64,000 nt of DNA from contig JAFQOH010000194.1 in assembly GCA_017403345.1 (NCBI GenBank), positions 1 to 64,000 on the forward strand, in the 5' to 3' direction. A program made the position numbers and the translations under genes. Shown in pieces: positions 15,669 to 27,908 of this stretch. The notes beneath the pieces were generated by a model. The model searched no databases and had not been told where the DNA came from. It saw only the letters and a list, made by a program, of their open reading frames with translations. The DNA is from RGIG3701 sp017403345. Its GTDB lineage: Bacteria > Planctomycetota > Planctomycetia > Pirellulales > Thermoguttaceae. Numbering within the stretch: the first letter of the stretch is position 1; every line of letters begins with the position of its first letter.

Positions 15669-16367
15669 CCGATCCTCCAGTTTCGTTTCAGAAACCTCCC
15701 ATCATGGGGGCCTGTTTTTCTGATTTTCTGTTTTTCTGTTTGTTTTATCGGAAAATTTGCAGATCGTATCGAATAAAATGATGGATGCAGAAAAATTTAC
15801 GGTGAATTTTACGGTGAATTTTTGCGATGAGATCTCCTGAAACTTTCTCCATTTCATGAAGAGATCCGAGGTTTTTGTCAAAAAGCGTGAGTTTTTGCGA
15901 CGGAAAAAATGGCGCATTTCACGGAAATTTGGGCAGTTTGGGAAGATGAAATTTGCGAAATTTCGAAAAAATCCTCAAATTTTGACTTTTTTTTATCGGA
16001 TTCCACTTGACCAAATCGCAGAGTTCGGTATAGTAAAGGGAATTATGTGAAAGTGCGGAATTTTGCTTTTTGCGAAAATGCCCCACAGACACGCACGGCG
16101 GTAACGGACTGCGCTTTTCACGCAGCGTATTCCGCTTTGAATATTCCGCCTGCTTCCGCGCAGGAGAATCGCAGTTCAAAATAAAAGAAAAACCGCAGCG
16201 CAGGATCTGCCTCAAGAGATCCTTTCGCCGCTGTTTCGGACGCTTGGATCTGCTCCGTTTGAGGTGAATGGAGCCGTTCGTCATACGGCAGAGTGTCCGA
16301 GAGCAGACCGGAGCGCGAGCGGAATGCGTATTTGATTTTACGAAAAGGAAAACAGGACAGAAGCGCC
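15669..16367. other. Long intergenic region including the secA leader
   Basis: Seven hundred bases. The left 300 are AT-rich with no gene. A good promoter sits at 16007-16034. The remaining 330 bases are the predicted secA leader: GC-richer, with small hairpins (CCTGC..GCAGG near 16148; GGATCT..AGATCC near 16203). A 65-codon frame from TTG 16070 ends at 16267 but lacks a clear ribosome site; it could be a leader peptide or chance. Confidence 0.5.
16007..16034 (+). promoter_or_regulatory. Promoter of secA
   Basis: TTGACC (16007-16012), 16 bases, TATAGT (16029-16034). It is the only good match upstream of secA and implies a leader of about 325 nt. Confidence 0.7.
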
Positions 16368-20057
<3,690 letters not shown>

Positions 20058-20128
20058 CACGAAAGTGGCGAAAACGAAGCAGAAACTTTCTTAATGGAAA
20101 GTGAACTCAGGACGTTTTCAACAGAACG

Positions 20129-20175
20129 AAAGGCGGCGTTGGGGGGTTTGCAGACCGGGTCCCTGCCGCCTTTTT
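20129..20175 (+). terminator. Terminator of secA
   Basis: AAAGGCGGC pairs with GCCGCCTTT across a 27-nt loop and is followed by a T run, about 70 bases after the secA stop. Confidence 0.65.
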
Positions 20176-20241
20176 AGGTAGATCAAAGCGTAGACGAAAT
20201 TCAAAATTTCCCAAACTGGCAGAGTTGCAGGAGAAAAAAGT

Positions 20242-21186
20242 ATGGGACGGTGCATCTCTTCATTTTTCATTTTTGTCCGCGGGATCCTGATGGGGATCGC
20301 AGATTCCGTTCCGGGCGTTTCCGGAGGAACGGTCGCCATGATCGTCGGGATCTACGAGCGTCTGGTCAACGCCATCAGCAGTTTCGGCATGGAATTCCTT
20401 TCGCTGTTACTGAAACGAAAGTGGAAGGACGCATTCCATCACGCGGATATGGGGTTTTTTCTGACGCTCCTGTTGGGGATCATCGTGGGGCTGGGGGCCT
20501 TTTCCATCATCATGACGGATCTGCTTCAAAATCACATTCCGGTGACTTTCGGCGCATTCATGGGCATGATCCTCGCTTCGGTCATCATTCTTTTCCGTCA
20601 GATCCGGAAGAAAGACTTTGCCAGCGGCGCTGCCATGGTCATCGGCGCGATCTTTGCCTGGTGGATCACGACGATGGATCCCATTGACGCTGGTCAGGAC
20701 CACAGTCTGCTCTACATTTTCATGTGTGGTCTGGTCGCCATTTGCGCCATGATACTCCCCGGCATCAGCGGCTCCTACATTTTGCTGATCCTTGGAGAGT
20801 ACCATCTCATCATTGAGCGTGTAAAAGACCTGGCGCATTTCCGCACGACTCCTTCCGATCTCCTGACGCTTTGCGTTTTTGGAGCCGGCTGCGTGATCGG
20901 GCTGCTTTCGTTTTCAAGAGTGTTGAAGTACCTTCTGAAAAACCACCACAGCATCACGCTTTCCGTCCTGACGGGATTCATGGCAGGATCTCTGAACTGT
21001 CTTTGGCCGTTTCAGCAGCAGATCGAGGGAGAATTTGTGCGTTTTGGAATGAGTGAATTCTCGGTCCAGACGCAGATATACGCGCTTTGTGCGCTTTTGG
21101 CCGGCTTGGTCGGCGTACTGGTTTTGGAGCAGATCGCGTCGTTTCTCGCGAATCCGACGGACAAATCGAAAAATTCCGGAAAGTGA
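20242..21186 (+). CDS. DUF368 membrane protein, PopT-like undecaprenyl-phosphate transporter
   Basis: A 314-residue polytopic protein with the DUF368 hallmarks GIADSVPGVSGGTVAMIVGIYE near the N-terminus and a second, inverted AMILPGISGSYILLILGEYH near residue 170; the paired glycine-rich re-entrant motifs give pseudo-twofold symmetry. Members of this family (PopT) have been shown to return undecaprenyl phosphate, the cell-wall carrier lipid, across the cytoplasmic membrane. A GGAGAAAAAAGT ribosome site precedes ATG 20242. The UvrD-type helicase starts 11 bases after its stop, so the two are likely one transcript, although the functional link is not obvious. Confidence 0.88.
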   Translation: MGRCISSFFIFVRGILMGIADSVPGVSGGTVAMIVGIYERLVNAISSFGMEFLSLLLKRKWKDAFHHADMGFFLTLLLGIIVGLGAFSIIMTDLLQNHIPVTFGAFMGMILASVIILFRQIRKKDFASGAAMVIGAIFAWWITTMDPIDAGQDHSLLYIFMCGLVAICAMILPGISGSYILLILGEYHLIIERVKDLAHFRTTPSDLLTLCVFGAGCVIGLLSFSRVLKYLLKNHHSITLSVLTGFMAGSLNCLWPFQQQIEGEFVRFGMSEFSVQTQIYALCALLAGLVGVLVLEQIASFLANPTDKSKNSGK

Positions 21187-21197
21187 GGCGCACGCTC

Positions 21198-23456
21198 ATG
21201 GCCAAAGTCTTTCCTGCCAGATTTTTTGACGGATCCGGAGACGAATTTCCAGACGAATTTCCAGACGAATTTCCAGATGAATTTCCAGACTGTATGCACG
21301 AGACGGAAATTTTGGATGATTTTCCAGAAACGCTAACGGAAAACGCGCAGGAAACGCTGACGGAAAACGCGCAGGACAGCGTAAATTGGGAGATCCCGGA
21401 GAGTCTGTGGAAAAATCTGAATGATGCGCAGCAGGAAGCTGTTGCGTATGGTGACGGACCGCTTCTGGTCGTTGCGGGAGCCGGAACCGGCAAGACGACG
21501 ATGCTTGCACACCGTGTGGCGAATCTTGTCGCACGGGGAGCGGATCCGTCGCGCATCCTGCTTTTGACGTTCACTCGCCGGGCAGCGGCAGAACTCGTTC
21601 AGCGGGCGAAGCATCTTCTTGAATCAGTCTCTCAGGAGCAAAGTGCCCGGATCAATCACATTTGGGGCGGCACGTTTCATGCAGTCGGGACACGTCTTCT
21701 GCGCATTTACGGAAAGCACGTGGGTTTGCCGCCGAATTTCGCGATTTTGGATCGTTCCGATCAGGAAGACCTCATGAATCTGGTACGTGCGGAGTCCGTG
21801 CCCGTCACGAACGTGAAACGTTTTCCGAAAAAAGGAACGTGCGTCTCGATGTACAGCCGGTGCATCAATTCGCAAAAGAAACTCTACGAAATACTGGCGC
21901 TCTACTATCCGAAGTTTGAGGAGTACCTTCCGGAACTTTCCCGGCTTTTTGACGCCTACATGCAGCGAAAAGTGGAAGATGCGCTTCTGGATTACGACGA
22001 CCTGCTCCTTTACTGGTCTGCACTGATGCGTCATCCGGAAGTGGGAGAAAAGATACGAAAACGTTTCGGGTGGGTCCTGGTCGATGAATTCCAAGACACG
22101 AACATGATCCAGGCCGAGATCGTAAAGGGCCTCACTCCGGACGGCAGAGGGCTGACGGTCGTGGGGGACGATGACCAGTCGATCTACTCTTTTCGATCCG
22201 CGACCGTTCGAAATATTCTGGAACTTCCGCAGGCATTTCCGAATACGAAGATACTCCCGCTTGAGATGAACTACCGCAGCAGTGACGCGATCCTGAAAGC
22301 GACGAACCGCGTCATTGCGCAGCTTCCGGAGCGCTACCGAAAGGAGCTTTTTTCTTCCAGGCAGGGGGGCGTTCTTCCGACGTTCTGTAAATGCCGGGAT
22401 GAAGACGCACAGACCAACTACGTCGTGGACCGGATCCTTGAGCATTTCGAGAACGGGACTCCGCTTCGGGAACAGGCGGTCCTTTTTCGTTCCTCGTCCC
22501 ACTCTGTCCGTCTGGAAACGGAATTGGCGCGGCGCAGGATCCCGTACGTGAAGTACGGCGGGCTGAAATTTACGGAGTCGGCACACGTGAAGGATCTGCT
22601 TTCCTTCCTGCGTCTTGCGGAAAATCCGAGCGATCTGCCTGCCGGGATCCGTTTGCTCGGCATGCTTCCTGGAATTGGTCCCAAGACAGCGCTGACGCTC
22701 ATGGGAATTTTGCGCGACGCGGGCGGAAACCTGAACGTTTGGTCTTCATGGACGCCGCCGAAACGGACGGGAAACGAACGGTGGTTTGCTCTCGTGACGC
22801 TTCTGAAAAAACTCACCGATTCCCCAATGACTCTGAAAGAGCAGGTCCAAGAGGTGCTGGATCACTACCGGCCGATCCTGCAGGAGCAGTGGCCAGTAGA
22901 CGGAGACTCTCGGCTCGCGGATCTGGAGCAGCTCCTTGATGTGGCTCAAAAATTTAAGGGAAGAACGGAATTTCTTGCGGAATTCGTCCTCGATCCGCCG
23001 CAGTCCTCGGAAGAGCTGGCCGACAAACCGGACATTGACGACGATTACCTGATCCTCAGTACGATCCACTCCGCAAAGGGGCTGGAATGGAAATGCGTGT
23101 ACGTCATTCACGCAAGCGACGGCAACATTCCGTCCGACATGAGTACTGGAAGGCAGGAAGACATCGACGAGGAACTCCGTCTTTTCTACGTCGCCATGAC
23201 GCGTGCCAGGGACTACCTGTACGTTACCTGCCCGCTTCAGTATTTCCATACCGGAAAGCCTTCCTGGAGCAGTCACTACAGCCGAGTGCTTCCGACCCGG
23301 TTTCTGCCGAAGAAGATCCTGAAAGCGTGTTTTGAGGAAGACGTCTGCTACGATGCCCCGGATCCGGACGAAACGGAAGATTTCCGCAATATTTTGGCGG
23401 AAGAGGGACTCACTCCGGAAGAATGGATCCGAAGCCAGACGAGCGACCTCTGGTGA
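21198..23456 (+). CDS. UvrD/Rep/PcrA-type DNA helicase with repeat-bearing N-terminal extension
   Basis: A superfamily 1 3'-5' helicase of 752 residues. Motifs in order: Q-motif LNDAQQEAV, Walker A GAGTGKTT near residue 93, DEFQDTN (motif II), VVGDDDQSIYSFRSA (III), EMNYRSS (IV), TIHSAKGLEWKCVYVIH (V) and RLFYVAMTRARD (VI). It probably acts in DNA repair or replication restart. The first 70 residues are unusual: four DEFP units (12 bp each) and two ETLTENAQ units (24 bp) form an acidic extension before the helicase core. ATG 21198 follows the DUF368 stop by 11 bases; an internal start after the repeats is possible. Confidence 0.9.
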   Translation: MAKVFPARFFDGSGDEFPDEFPDEFPDEFPDCMHETEILDDFPETLTENAQETLTENAQDSVNWEIPESLWKNLNDAQQEAVAYGDGPLLVVAGAGTGKTTMLAHRVANLVARGADPSRILLLTFTRRAAAELVQRAKHLLESVSQEQSARINHIWGGTFHAVGTRLLRIYGKHVGLPPNFAILDRSDQEDLMNLVRAESVPVTNVKRFPKKGTCVSMYSRCINSQKKLYEILALYYPKFEEYLPELSRLFDAYMQRKVEDALLDYDDLLLYWSALMRHPEVGEKIRKRFGWVLVDEFQDTNMIQAEIVKGLTPDGRGLTVVGDDDQSIYSFRSATVRNILELPQAFPNTKILPLEMNYRSSDAILKATNRVIAQLPERYRKELFSSRQGGVLPTFCKCRDEDAQTNYVVDRILEHFENGTPLREQAVLFRSSSHSVRLETELARRRIPYVKYGGLKFTESAHVKDLLSFLRLAENPSDLPAGIRLLGMLPGIGPKTALTLMGILRDAGGNLNVWSSWTPPKRTGNERWFALVTLLKKLTDSPMTLKEQVQEVLDHYRPILQEQWPVDGDSRLADLEQLLDVAQKFKGRTEFLAEFVLDPPQSSEELADKPDIDDDYLILSTIHSAKGLEWKCVYVIHASDGNIPSDMSTGRQEDIDEELRLFYVAMTRARDYLYVTCPLQYFHTGKPSWSSHYSRVLPTRFLPKKILKACFEEDVCYDAPDPDETEDFRNILAEEGLTPEEWIRSQTSDLW
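21240..21374 (+). repeat. In-frame 12-bp and 24-bp repeats in the helicase gene
   Basis: Four 12-bp units (Asp-Glu-Phe-Pro) at 21240-21287 and two 24-bp units (Glu-Thr-Leu-Thr-Glu-Asn-Ala-Gln) at 21327-21374. Both unit lengths preserve the frame. Confidence 0.92.
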
Positions 23457-23581
23457 GTCCGTTAAAACCGAATGCTGGGGCCGACGCACCGCGTTCCGAA
23501 CGGGCGTGCTGCGTTCCGAACAGGCTCACTGCGTTTCGGTAAGATCGTGAGGCGGAGCGTTTTGCGCGGGTCTGTCGGTTT

Positions 23582-25003
23582 CTATTTTCTTGCGGAGATC
23601 TCGACGAAAAACTCCCCGCGGCTTTCTTCTATCTGTGCCGGCGGAACGTTGGTGCGGAGAAGAAGCGTGCCGTCAAACGGGATCGTCAGAGAACGGCTCG
23701 TTCCGACTGCAAAGGGAGCGTAGAAGGTCCCGGTTTGGCGGTCGTTCATGATTTTCGGAGTCAACTCTTCGGCATCGGTCAGAATGACGGCCAGCAGGAT
23801 CCCCAGCGGCTGACCGTTCAGGTACTCGACCGTCACGCCGTTCGGCTCACAGGGCCAGAAACTTCCGTCAGGACGCGCGATCTCAAATCTTCCTTTGGCG
23901 CGGATCCTGATCTGATCTCCCTTTTTGACGCGGATCCCGGTGTTTTGCCATCCATGATCGACTCGGAGTTTTTGGACGACCCGTTCTTTCGCGGACTTTT
24001 CCTGAAGCGAAATTCCTGTTTTTGCATCAAAAAGCATCGGACGCAGTCGGAAATCGTAGTCGACGGAGGCCGCGAACATGAGCCAGTTTTTTTCGATCCC
24101 GATCCGGTCTTCTCCCAGAGAATCGAGGAAAGTGCGGGTAAATTCCTGCTCCGATCCGGCCAGACGCAGTTGGGGAATGAGTGCGTGAAACGCCGGCCGC
24201 GCTTTGGGGTGATTTTCCAAAAACCACGCCAGCCCCCACGACCAGTAGTAGACGGCATTCGTCGCGAAATCTTCCTGATCCGGCGTCACGGCATCTTCAA
24301 GCGTCCAGACTTCACCACGCTGGGCAGCCTCGCGGATCTCCCGGATCCTTCCGCAGTACGGCACCGCCTCACGGCTCGGCGGCATGAAACCAAGACGGAG
24401 CGGAGAGTTCGCGAAATCATGCATTCCCAGAAATTCCGCCATTCCTTCCGCGAACCAGTTCGGACCAGCATTTCCAAGACGCGTCGAGGAAAAGGAGTGG
24501 ACCATTTCGTGCAGAACGAGATGCTGCCGGTAGTAGTCGGACGGCTGCTCGCAGACCCAGCAATCAAAATTGAACGAAAATCCGTTTTTGAACGGCGGCA
24601 GTATCTCCGGAATGTAGCCGGCGTTTCGGAATTTTTCACGGTCTTTCATTAAAAAAACAGTCAGTTTCCAGCTTGGGTCTTCCTCGACGCCAAAAAAAGC
24701 ACACATCATTGGGTACGCTTCATCGACCGTGCGCGGCAGACGCCGGATCGCGTCCGTCAGTTCCAGATCCGTCACCAGCAGCACGTGCCGACCTTCCAAA
24801 AGCTGCATTCCTGCGGCCTCGGCAGAGTGCTTTTCCACGCGGATCCTGGGAGAATTTCGAAACTCTTCCGGGACCCGGTCAGGAATGGATTCCAGAGACT
24901 GTGCAGGCAGTGAAGTTCCGCAGAGCAGCCAGCCGGCCGCAAGGAGAAACGAAACACAAAACGAGAGGATGGATCTCGGCATGAAAATCTGGATCTGGCG
25001 CAT
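23582..25003 (-). CDS. Secreted zinc metalloprotease-like protein with C-terminal beta-sandwich
   Basis: A 473-residue product with a signal peptide (FCVSFLLAAGWLLCG, cleaved near PAQS). The zinc motif HEMVH lies near residues 165-169, followed about 20 residues on by WFAEGMAEFLG, whose Glu fits the third gluzincin ligand. The catalytic part ends around residue 310; the C-terminal 150 residues (DHGWQNTGIRVKKGDQIRIRA..GRFEI) resemble the PA-IL-like galactose-binding beta-sandwich. An exported peptidase that adheres to glycans is the likely role; the substrate is unknown. ATG 25003 is chosen because GGAG lies about ten bases upstream; ATG 24982 would still keep the signal peptide. It has a near-consensus promoter of its own. 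Confidence 0.78.
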   Translation of the reverse strand: MRQIQIFMPRSILSFCVSFLLAAGWLLCGTSLPAQSLESIPDRVPEEFRNSPRIRVEKHSAEAAGMQLLEGRHVLLVTDLELTDAIRRLPRTVDEAYPMMCAFFGVEEDPSWKLTVFLMKDREKFRNAGYIPEILPPFKNGFSFNFDCWVCEQPSDYYRQHLVLHEMVHSFSSTRLGNAGPNWFAEGMAEFLGMHDFANSPLRLGFMPPSREAVPYCGRIREIREAAQRGEVWTLEDAVTPDQEDFATNAVYYWSWGLAWFLENHPKARPAFHALIPQLRLAGSEQEFTRTFLDSLGEDRIGIEKNWLMFAASVDYDFRLRPMLFDAKTGISLQEKSAKERVVQKLRVDHGWQNTGIRVKKGDQIRIRAKGRFEIARPDGSFWPCEPNGVTVEYLNGQPLGILLAVILTDAEELTPKIMNDRQTGTFYAPFAVGTSRSLTIPFDGTLLLRTNVPPAQIEESRGEFFVEISARK

Positions 25004-25090
25004 TGGCGAGACTCCGGTTCGAAGGGGGCTGACGATTTTTGAAAAAACGGCGGACTCCGTTTCCGACAAAACGGAGACGGCAGCCCATTC

Positions 25091-25119
25091 ATTTTAGCTC
25101 TCATGATTTTTTCTGTCAA
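25091..25119 (-). promoter_or_regulatory. Promoter of the metalloprotease gene
   Basis: Perfect TTGACA (25119-25114), 17 bases, TAAAAT (25096-25091) on the minus strand, giving a leader of about 80 nt. Confidence 0.87.
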
Positions 25120-25193
25120 GTGGAAAGCCGAAAAATCGGCACTTTTTTCACTTCTTCTCTTCCAGAATCGTGCAGAAAAGCTTCCCTCCCCCC

Positions 25194-25221
25194 TTGACTT
25201 CCTTGCGTCTTCGGCTAAAAT
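25194..25221 (+). promoter_or_regulatory. Promoter of the ferritin gene
   Basis: TTGACT (25194-25199), 16 bases, TAAAAT (25216-25221). CCCTCCCCCC touches the -35 box. No clear Fur-type palindrome was seen. Confidence 0.75.
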
Positions 25222-25301
25222 CCAAAATAGGGCCGGAGTTTATCCGGTATCGGTCCAATTTTATTTAGCTGCGGAAATTTTTTATTCCAAAGGGGGAGTT
25301 T

Positions 25302-25814
25302 ATGGCCATTTCAAAGAAAATGGAACAGGCGATCAACGATCAGATCAATGCGGAATTCTATTCTGCGTATCTTTATCTCGCAATGGCGTGCCAAGCGGAC
25401 GATATGCAGCTCAAGGGACTGGCGTCCTGGTTCAACGTGCAGTACCAGGAAGAAGTCGCTCATGCAATGGGGTTCGTAAACTATCTGCAGGAACGCGGAG
25501 GCCGTGTCGTTTTGCAGGCGATCGAGCAGCCGAGAGTCGAGTGGCCGGATGCTGTTGCCATGTTTGAGCAGACCTGCGAGCATGAAGCGTACGTGACCTC
25601 GCGCATCAACGATCTGGCTGCGCTGGCGGCGGAAGAAAAAGACTTTGCGGCGACCCAGTTCCTCAACTGGTACGTGAAGGAGCAGGTCGAAGAAGAAGCG
25701 ACTGCTGCGGACATTCTGGGTGAGCTGCGTTTGGCGAAAGACGCTCCGGGCGCGATGCTCTTCCTGCTCCGTGAATTGGGTGCAAGAACTTTTGTGGCGC
25801 CGGTCATCGGTTAG
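25302..25814 (+). CDS. ftnA: Bacterial non-heme ferritin
   Basis: Ferritin stores iron in a 24-subunit shell after oxidising Fe(II) at a di-iron centre. The 170-residue length is normal. The four-helix bundle carries the ferroxidase ligands in INAEFYSAYLYLAM (Glu17-type), NVQYQEEVAHAMGFVNYL (Glu and His of helix B), FEQTCEHEAYVTSRIN (helix C) and NWYVKEQVEEEATAADIL (helix D). There is no heme-binding Met pattern of bacterioferritin. A strong GGGGGAG ribosome site precedes ATG 25302. It is monocistronic, with its own promoter and a strong terminator. Confidence 0.95.
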   Translation: MAISKKMEQAINDQINAEFYSAYLYLAMACQADDMQLKGLASWFNVQYQEEVAHAMGFVNYLQERGGRVVLQAIEQPRVEWPDAVAMFEQTCEHEAYVTSRINDLAALAAEEKDFAATQFLNWYVKEQVEEEATAADILGELRLAKDAPGAMLFLLRELGARTFVAPVIG

Positions 25815-25822
25815 TTTTTTCC

Positions 25823-25864
25823 AAAATGATCCAAAGTTCTTTAAGAATTTTGGATCATTTTTTG
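25823..25864 (+). terminator. Terminator of the ferritin gene
   Basis: AAAATGATCCAAA pairs perfectly with TTTGGATCATTTT over 13 bp, followed by T residues, ten bases after the stop. Confidence 0.9.
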
Positions 25865-25950
25865 AGTAGATCATAAAGGAATCCTGCCAACGGAACGAAA
25901 ATAAAAAAAGGTTTGTTTTTTAGTGAAATTTTTTTAAGGGAGTGAATTTT

Positions 25951-27267
25951 ATGCAGATGCTGCGTCGAGATTTTTTGAAGAGTGCGGCCGCCGTTTCGGT
26001 TTTGAGCGTGCCGACGTGGGTCCCGCGTTCCGTTTTTGCTTCTGAAGGGAAACCCGGAGCCAACGAACGGATCGGTATTGCCGGGATCGGTGTGGGACGT
26101 CAGGGACACTATGTTTTTCTGGATTCCTGCAAACAGCCGATGGGACAGGCGGTCTGCACGTGCGACGTGTACCTTCCCAGAGCGCAGAATATTGCGAAAA
26201 GAGCCGGTTTGACGGAAGCCGATGCCTGCCAGGATTACCGGAAAGTCCTTGACCGAAAGGACGTGGACGCCATCGTGACGGCGACGCCGGAACATTGGCG
26301 TGCTCTCATCTGCGTGAATGCCGCACTGGCCGGAAAGCACATTTACGCCGAGAAACCGATGTCGCTGACCGTCGCGGAAGGCCGTCTTATGGTCAAAGCG
26401 GCCCGCAAAACGGGCGTCGTTTTCCAGGTCGGTTCCATGCAGAGAAGTATGCGCGCCAACCAGATTGCGTGCAAGTTCATTCAGGACGGCGGTTTGGGCA
26501 AGATCAGCGAAGTCATTGCCGCAAACTATGAAACGCCGTGGAAATACGCACTGCCGGAACAGCCGATCCCGGAAGGTCTTGACTGGGATACGTGGTGCGG
26601 TCCGACGGAACCTGTGCCGTTCAACCATGATCTCTTCACTCCGCGTGCGAATCCCGGCTGGCTTTCGTTCATGCCGTACTCCGGCGGTGAAATGACGGGG
26701 TGGGGAACGCACGGTCTGGATCAGGTCCAGCTCGCGCTTGGAATGCAGGAGACCGGTCCAACGGAAATTTTCGTGGACGGCGAGGCTCTGGAACTGCCCA
26801 CTTACGATAGATCGGAATCCCGTGAACGCGGAAATCGTCTTTGCTCCCGTCCTCATCTTTCCTACTCCTACGCGAACGGCATTCGTGTCTGGCTCGGCAA
26901 AGACGGGAAGGAAAGCAATCGCGGCGGCGCGATCTTCTTTGGTGAAAAGGCGAAGATGGAGATCTTCCGCGCCAATCTGAAGACGAATCCGAGAGAGATG
27001 GGCGAGGAACTCCTCCGTACATCTCCGATCCAGAATCTGAGCCATACGCGCAACTGGCTGGAGTGCATCCAGACGGGGGCCACGCCGCTCGACGACTGCG
27101 AATACGGTCACCGTACGGCCTCGCTCTGCCACATTCTGAACATCGCGCGTCTGATGGGTCGTTCCCTGAAGTGGGATCCCGAAGCCGAACGTTTCACCGA
27201 CTGCGAAGCCGCCAACGCCCTCCTCAGCCGTCCGTACCGCAAAGGTTACGTCCTTCCGGAAGTCTGA
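25951..27267 (+). CDS. Tat-exported Gfo/Idh/MocA-family oxidoreductase
   Basis: A 438-residue NAD(P)-dependent oxidoreductase of the Gfo/Idh/MocA family, which acts on sugars and sugar derivatives. It starts MQMLRRDFLKSAAAVSVLSV, a twin-arginine signal, so it is probably folded with its cofactor before export. The Rossmann start is IGIAGIGVGRQGHYVF, DAIVTATPEH follows, and the family Lys is in AEKPMSLTVAEG near residue 135; the C-terminal part has the planctomycete pattern GLDWDTWCGPTEPVPFN and GGEMTGWGTHGLDQVQ. ATG 25951 is preferred over GTG 25942 because AAGGGAG is correctly spaced. The substrate is unknown. Confidence 0.9.
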   Translation: MQMLRRDFLKSAAAVSVLSVPTWVPRSVFASEGKPGANERIGIAGIGVGRQGHYVFLDSCKQPMGQAVCTCDVYLPRAQNIAKRAGLTEADACQDYRKVLDRKDVDAIVTATPEHWRALICVNAALAGKHIYAEKPMSLTVAEGRLMVKAARKTGVVFQVGSMQRSMRANQIACKFIQDGGLGKISEVIAANYETPWKYALPEQPIPEGLDWDTWCGPTEPVPFNHDLFTPRANPGWLSFMPYSGGEMTGWGTHGLDQVQLALGMQETGPTEIFVDGEALELPTYDRSESRERGNRLCSRPHLSYSYANGIRVWLGKDGKESNRGGAIFFGEKAKMEIFRANLKTNPREMGEELLRTSPIQNLSHTRNWLECIQTGATPLDDCEYGHRTASLCHILNIARLMGRSLKWDPEAERFTDCEAANALLSRPYRKGYVLPEV

Positions 27268-27333
27268 GAAACGCAAAAAACGGAACGTCAGGATGAAATT
27301 TGAAATTTCCTGAAATCACTTTCTGAAAAAATG

Positions 27334-27363
27334 AAAGGCAGGGGGCTTCTCTCCCTGCCTTTT
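27334..27363 (+). terminator. Terminator of the Gfo/Idh/MocA gene
   Basis: AAAGGCAGGG pairs with CCCTGCCTTT around a 9-nt loop and runs into TTTT. Confidence 0.75.
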
Positions 27364-27402
27364 GGTGTTTTCTTTTTTTCTGAAATTTTTTAATTTTTTT
27401 GA

Positions 27403-27430
27403 TTGATTTTTATTGAACGCAGTGTATACT
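27403..27430 (+). promoter_or_regulatory. Putative promoter of the PEP-CTERM/DUF1559 pair
   Basis: TTGATT (27403-27408), 16 bases, TATACT (27425-27430), in AT-rich sequence right after the preceding terminator. Confidence 0.5.
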
Positions 27431-27553
27431 AAATAAATTGTGTGTTTTTTACTTTTTTGATTTCCTATTTCGGGAGCCGTACACAATGAAAGGTCCGCAT
27501 GACCGCATTTCGCGTTTCCAGACGGTTTTTCGCAGCGGGAGGAACACATCTTT

Positions 27554-27907
27554 TTGCTGCTTGCGCTTTCTGTGTACGACACGCCCCTTTCGGCTGCCGA
27601 AAATACGACGTTTCAGCCTGACGATCCATTCCTGCTGATCGAAGCCGAAAGTATCCCTGCGTCGGAACTTGAGAAGATGGATTTTGCCGATGCGAACGAA
27701 ATGCTGCTCGATTGGGGAGACTGTGAATGGGGCTACTCCGCAGAAATTCTTGGAAATGGAAATTTCGGGCTTTTCGCAATGGTGCGCGTTCAAAACCGCG
27801 AGTCGCTTCCGGAACCTTCCGCATGGCTTCTAATGGTCTGTTCGTGCGCGTGGCTGGCGGGAGCGCACTGGAATCGAAAAATTAAAAGTGGAACGAAAGG
27901 AGGATGA
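27554..27907 (+). CDS. Small PEP-CTERM-tailed protein, apparent frameshift at its signal peptide
   Basis: This frame (TTG 27554, SD-like GGGAGG ten bases upstream) encodes about 117 residues. It ends with a PEP-CTERM sorting signal, LPEPSAWLLMVCSCAWLAG followed by a basic HWNRK cluster, which directs processing by an exosortase. The middle (DPFLLIEAESIPASELEKMD) has no known domain. The start is odd: ATG 27499 in another frame encodes MTAFRVSRRFFAAGGTHLF, a good signal-peptide front, and would join this frame if the five T residues at 27551-27555 were four. The joined signal would read GGTHLLLLALSVYDTPLSA. This may be a sequencing error, a disrupted gene or slippage. The DUF1559 gene starts one base after its stop codon. 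Confidence 0.6.
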   Translation: MLLALSVYDTPLSAAENTTFQPDDPFLLIEAESIPASELEKMDFADANEMLLDWGDCEWGYSAEILGNGNFGLFAMVRVQNRESLPEPSAWLLMVCSCAWLAGAHWNRKIKSGTKGG

Positions 27908-27908
27908 A

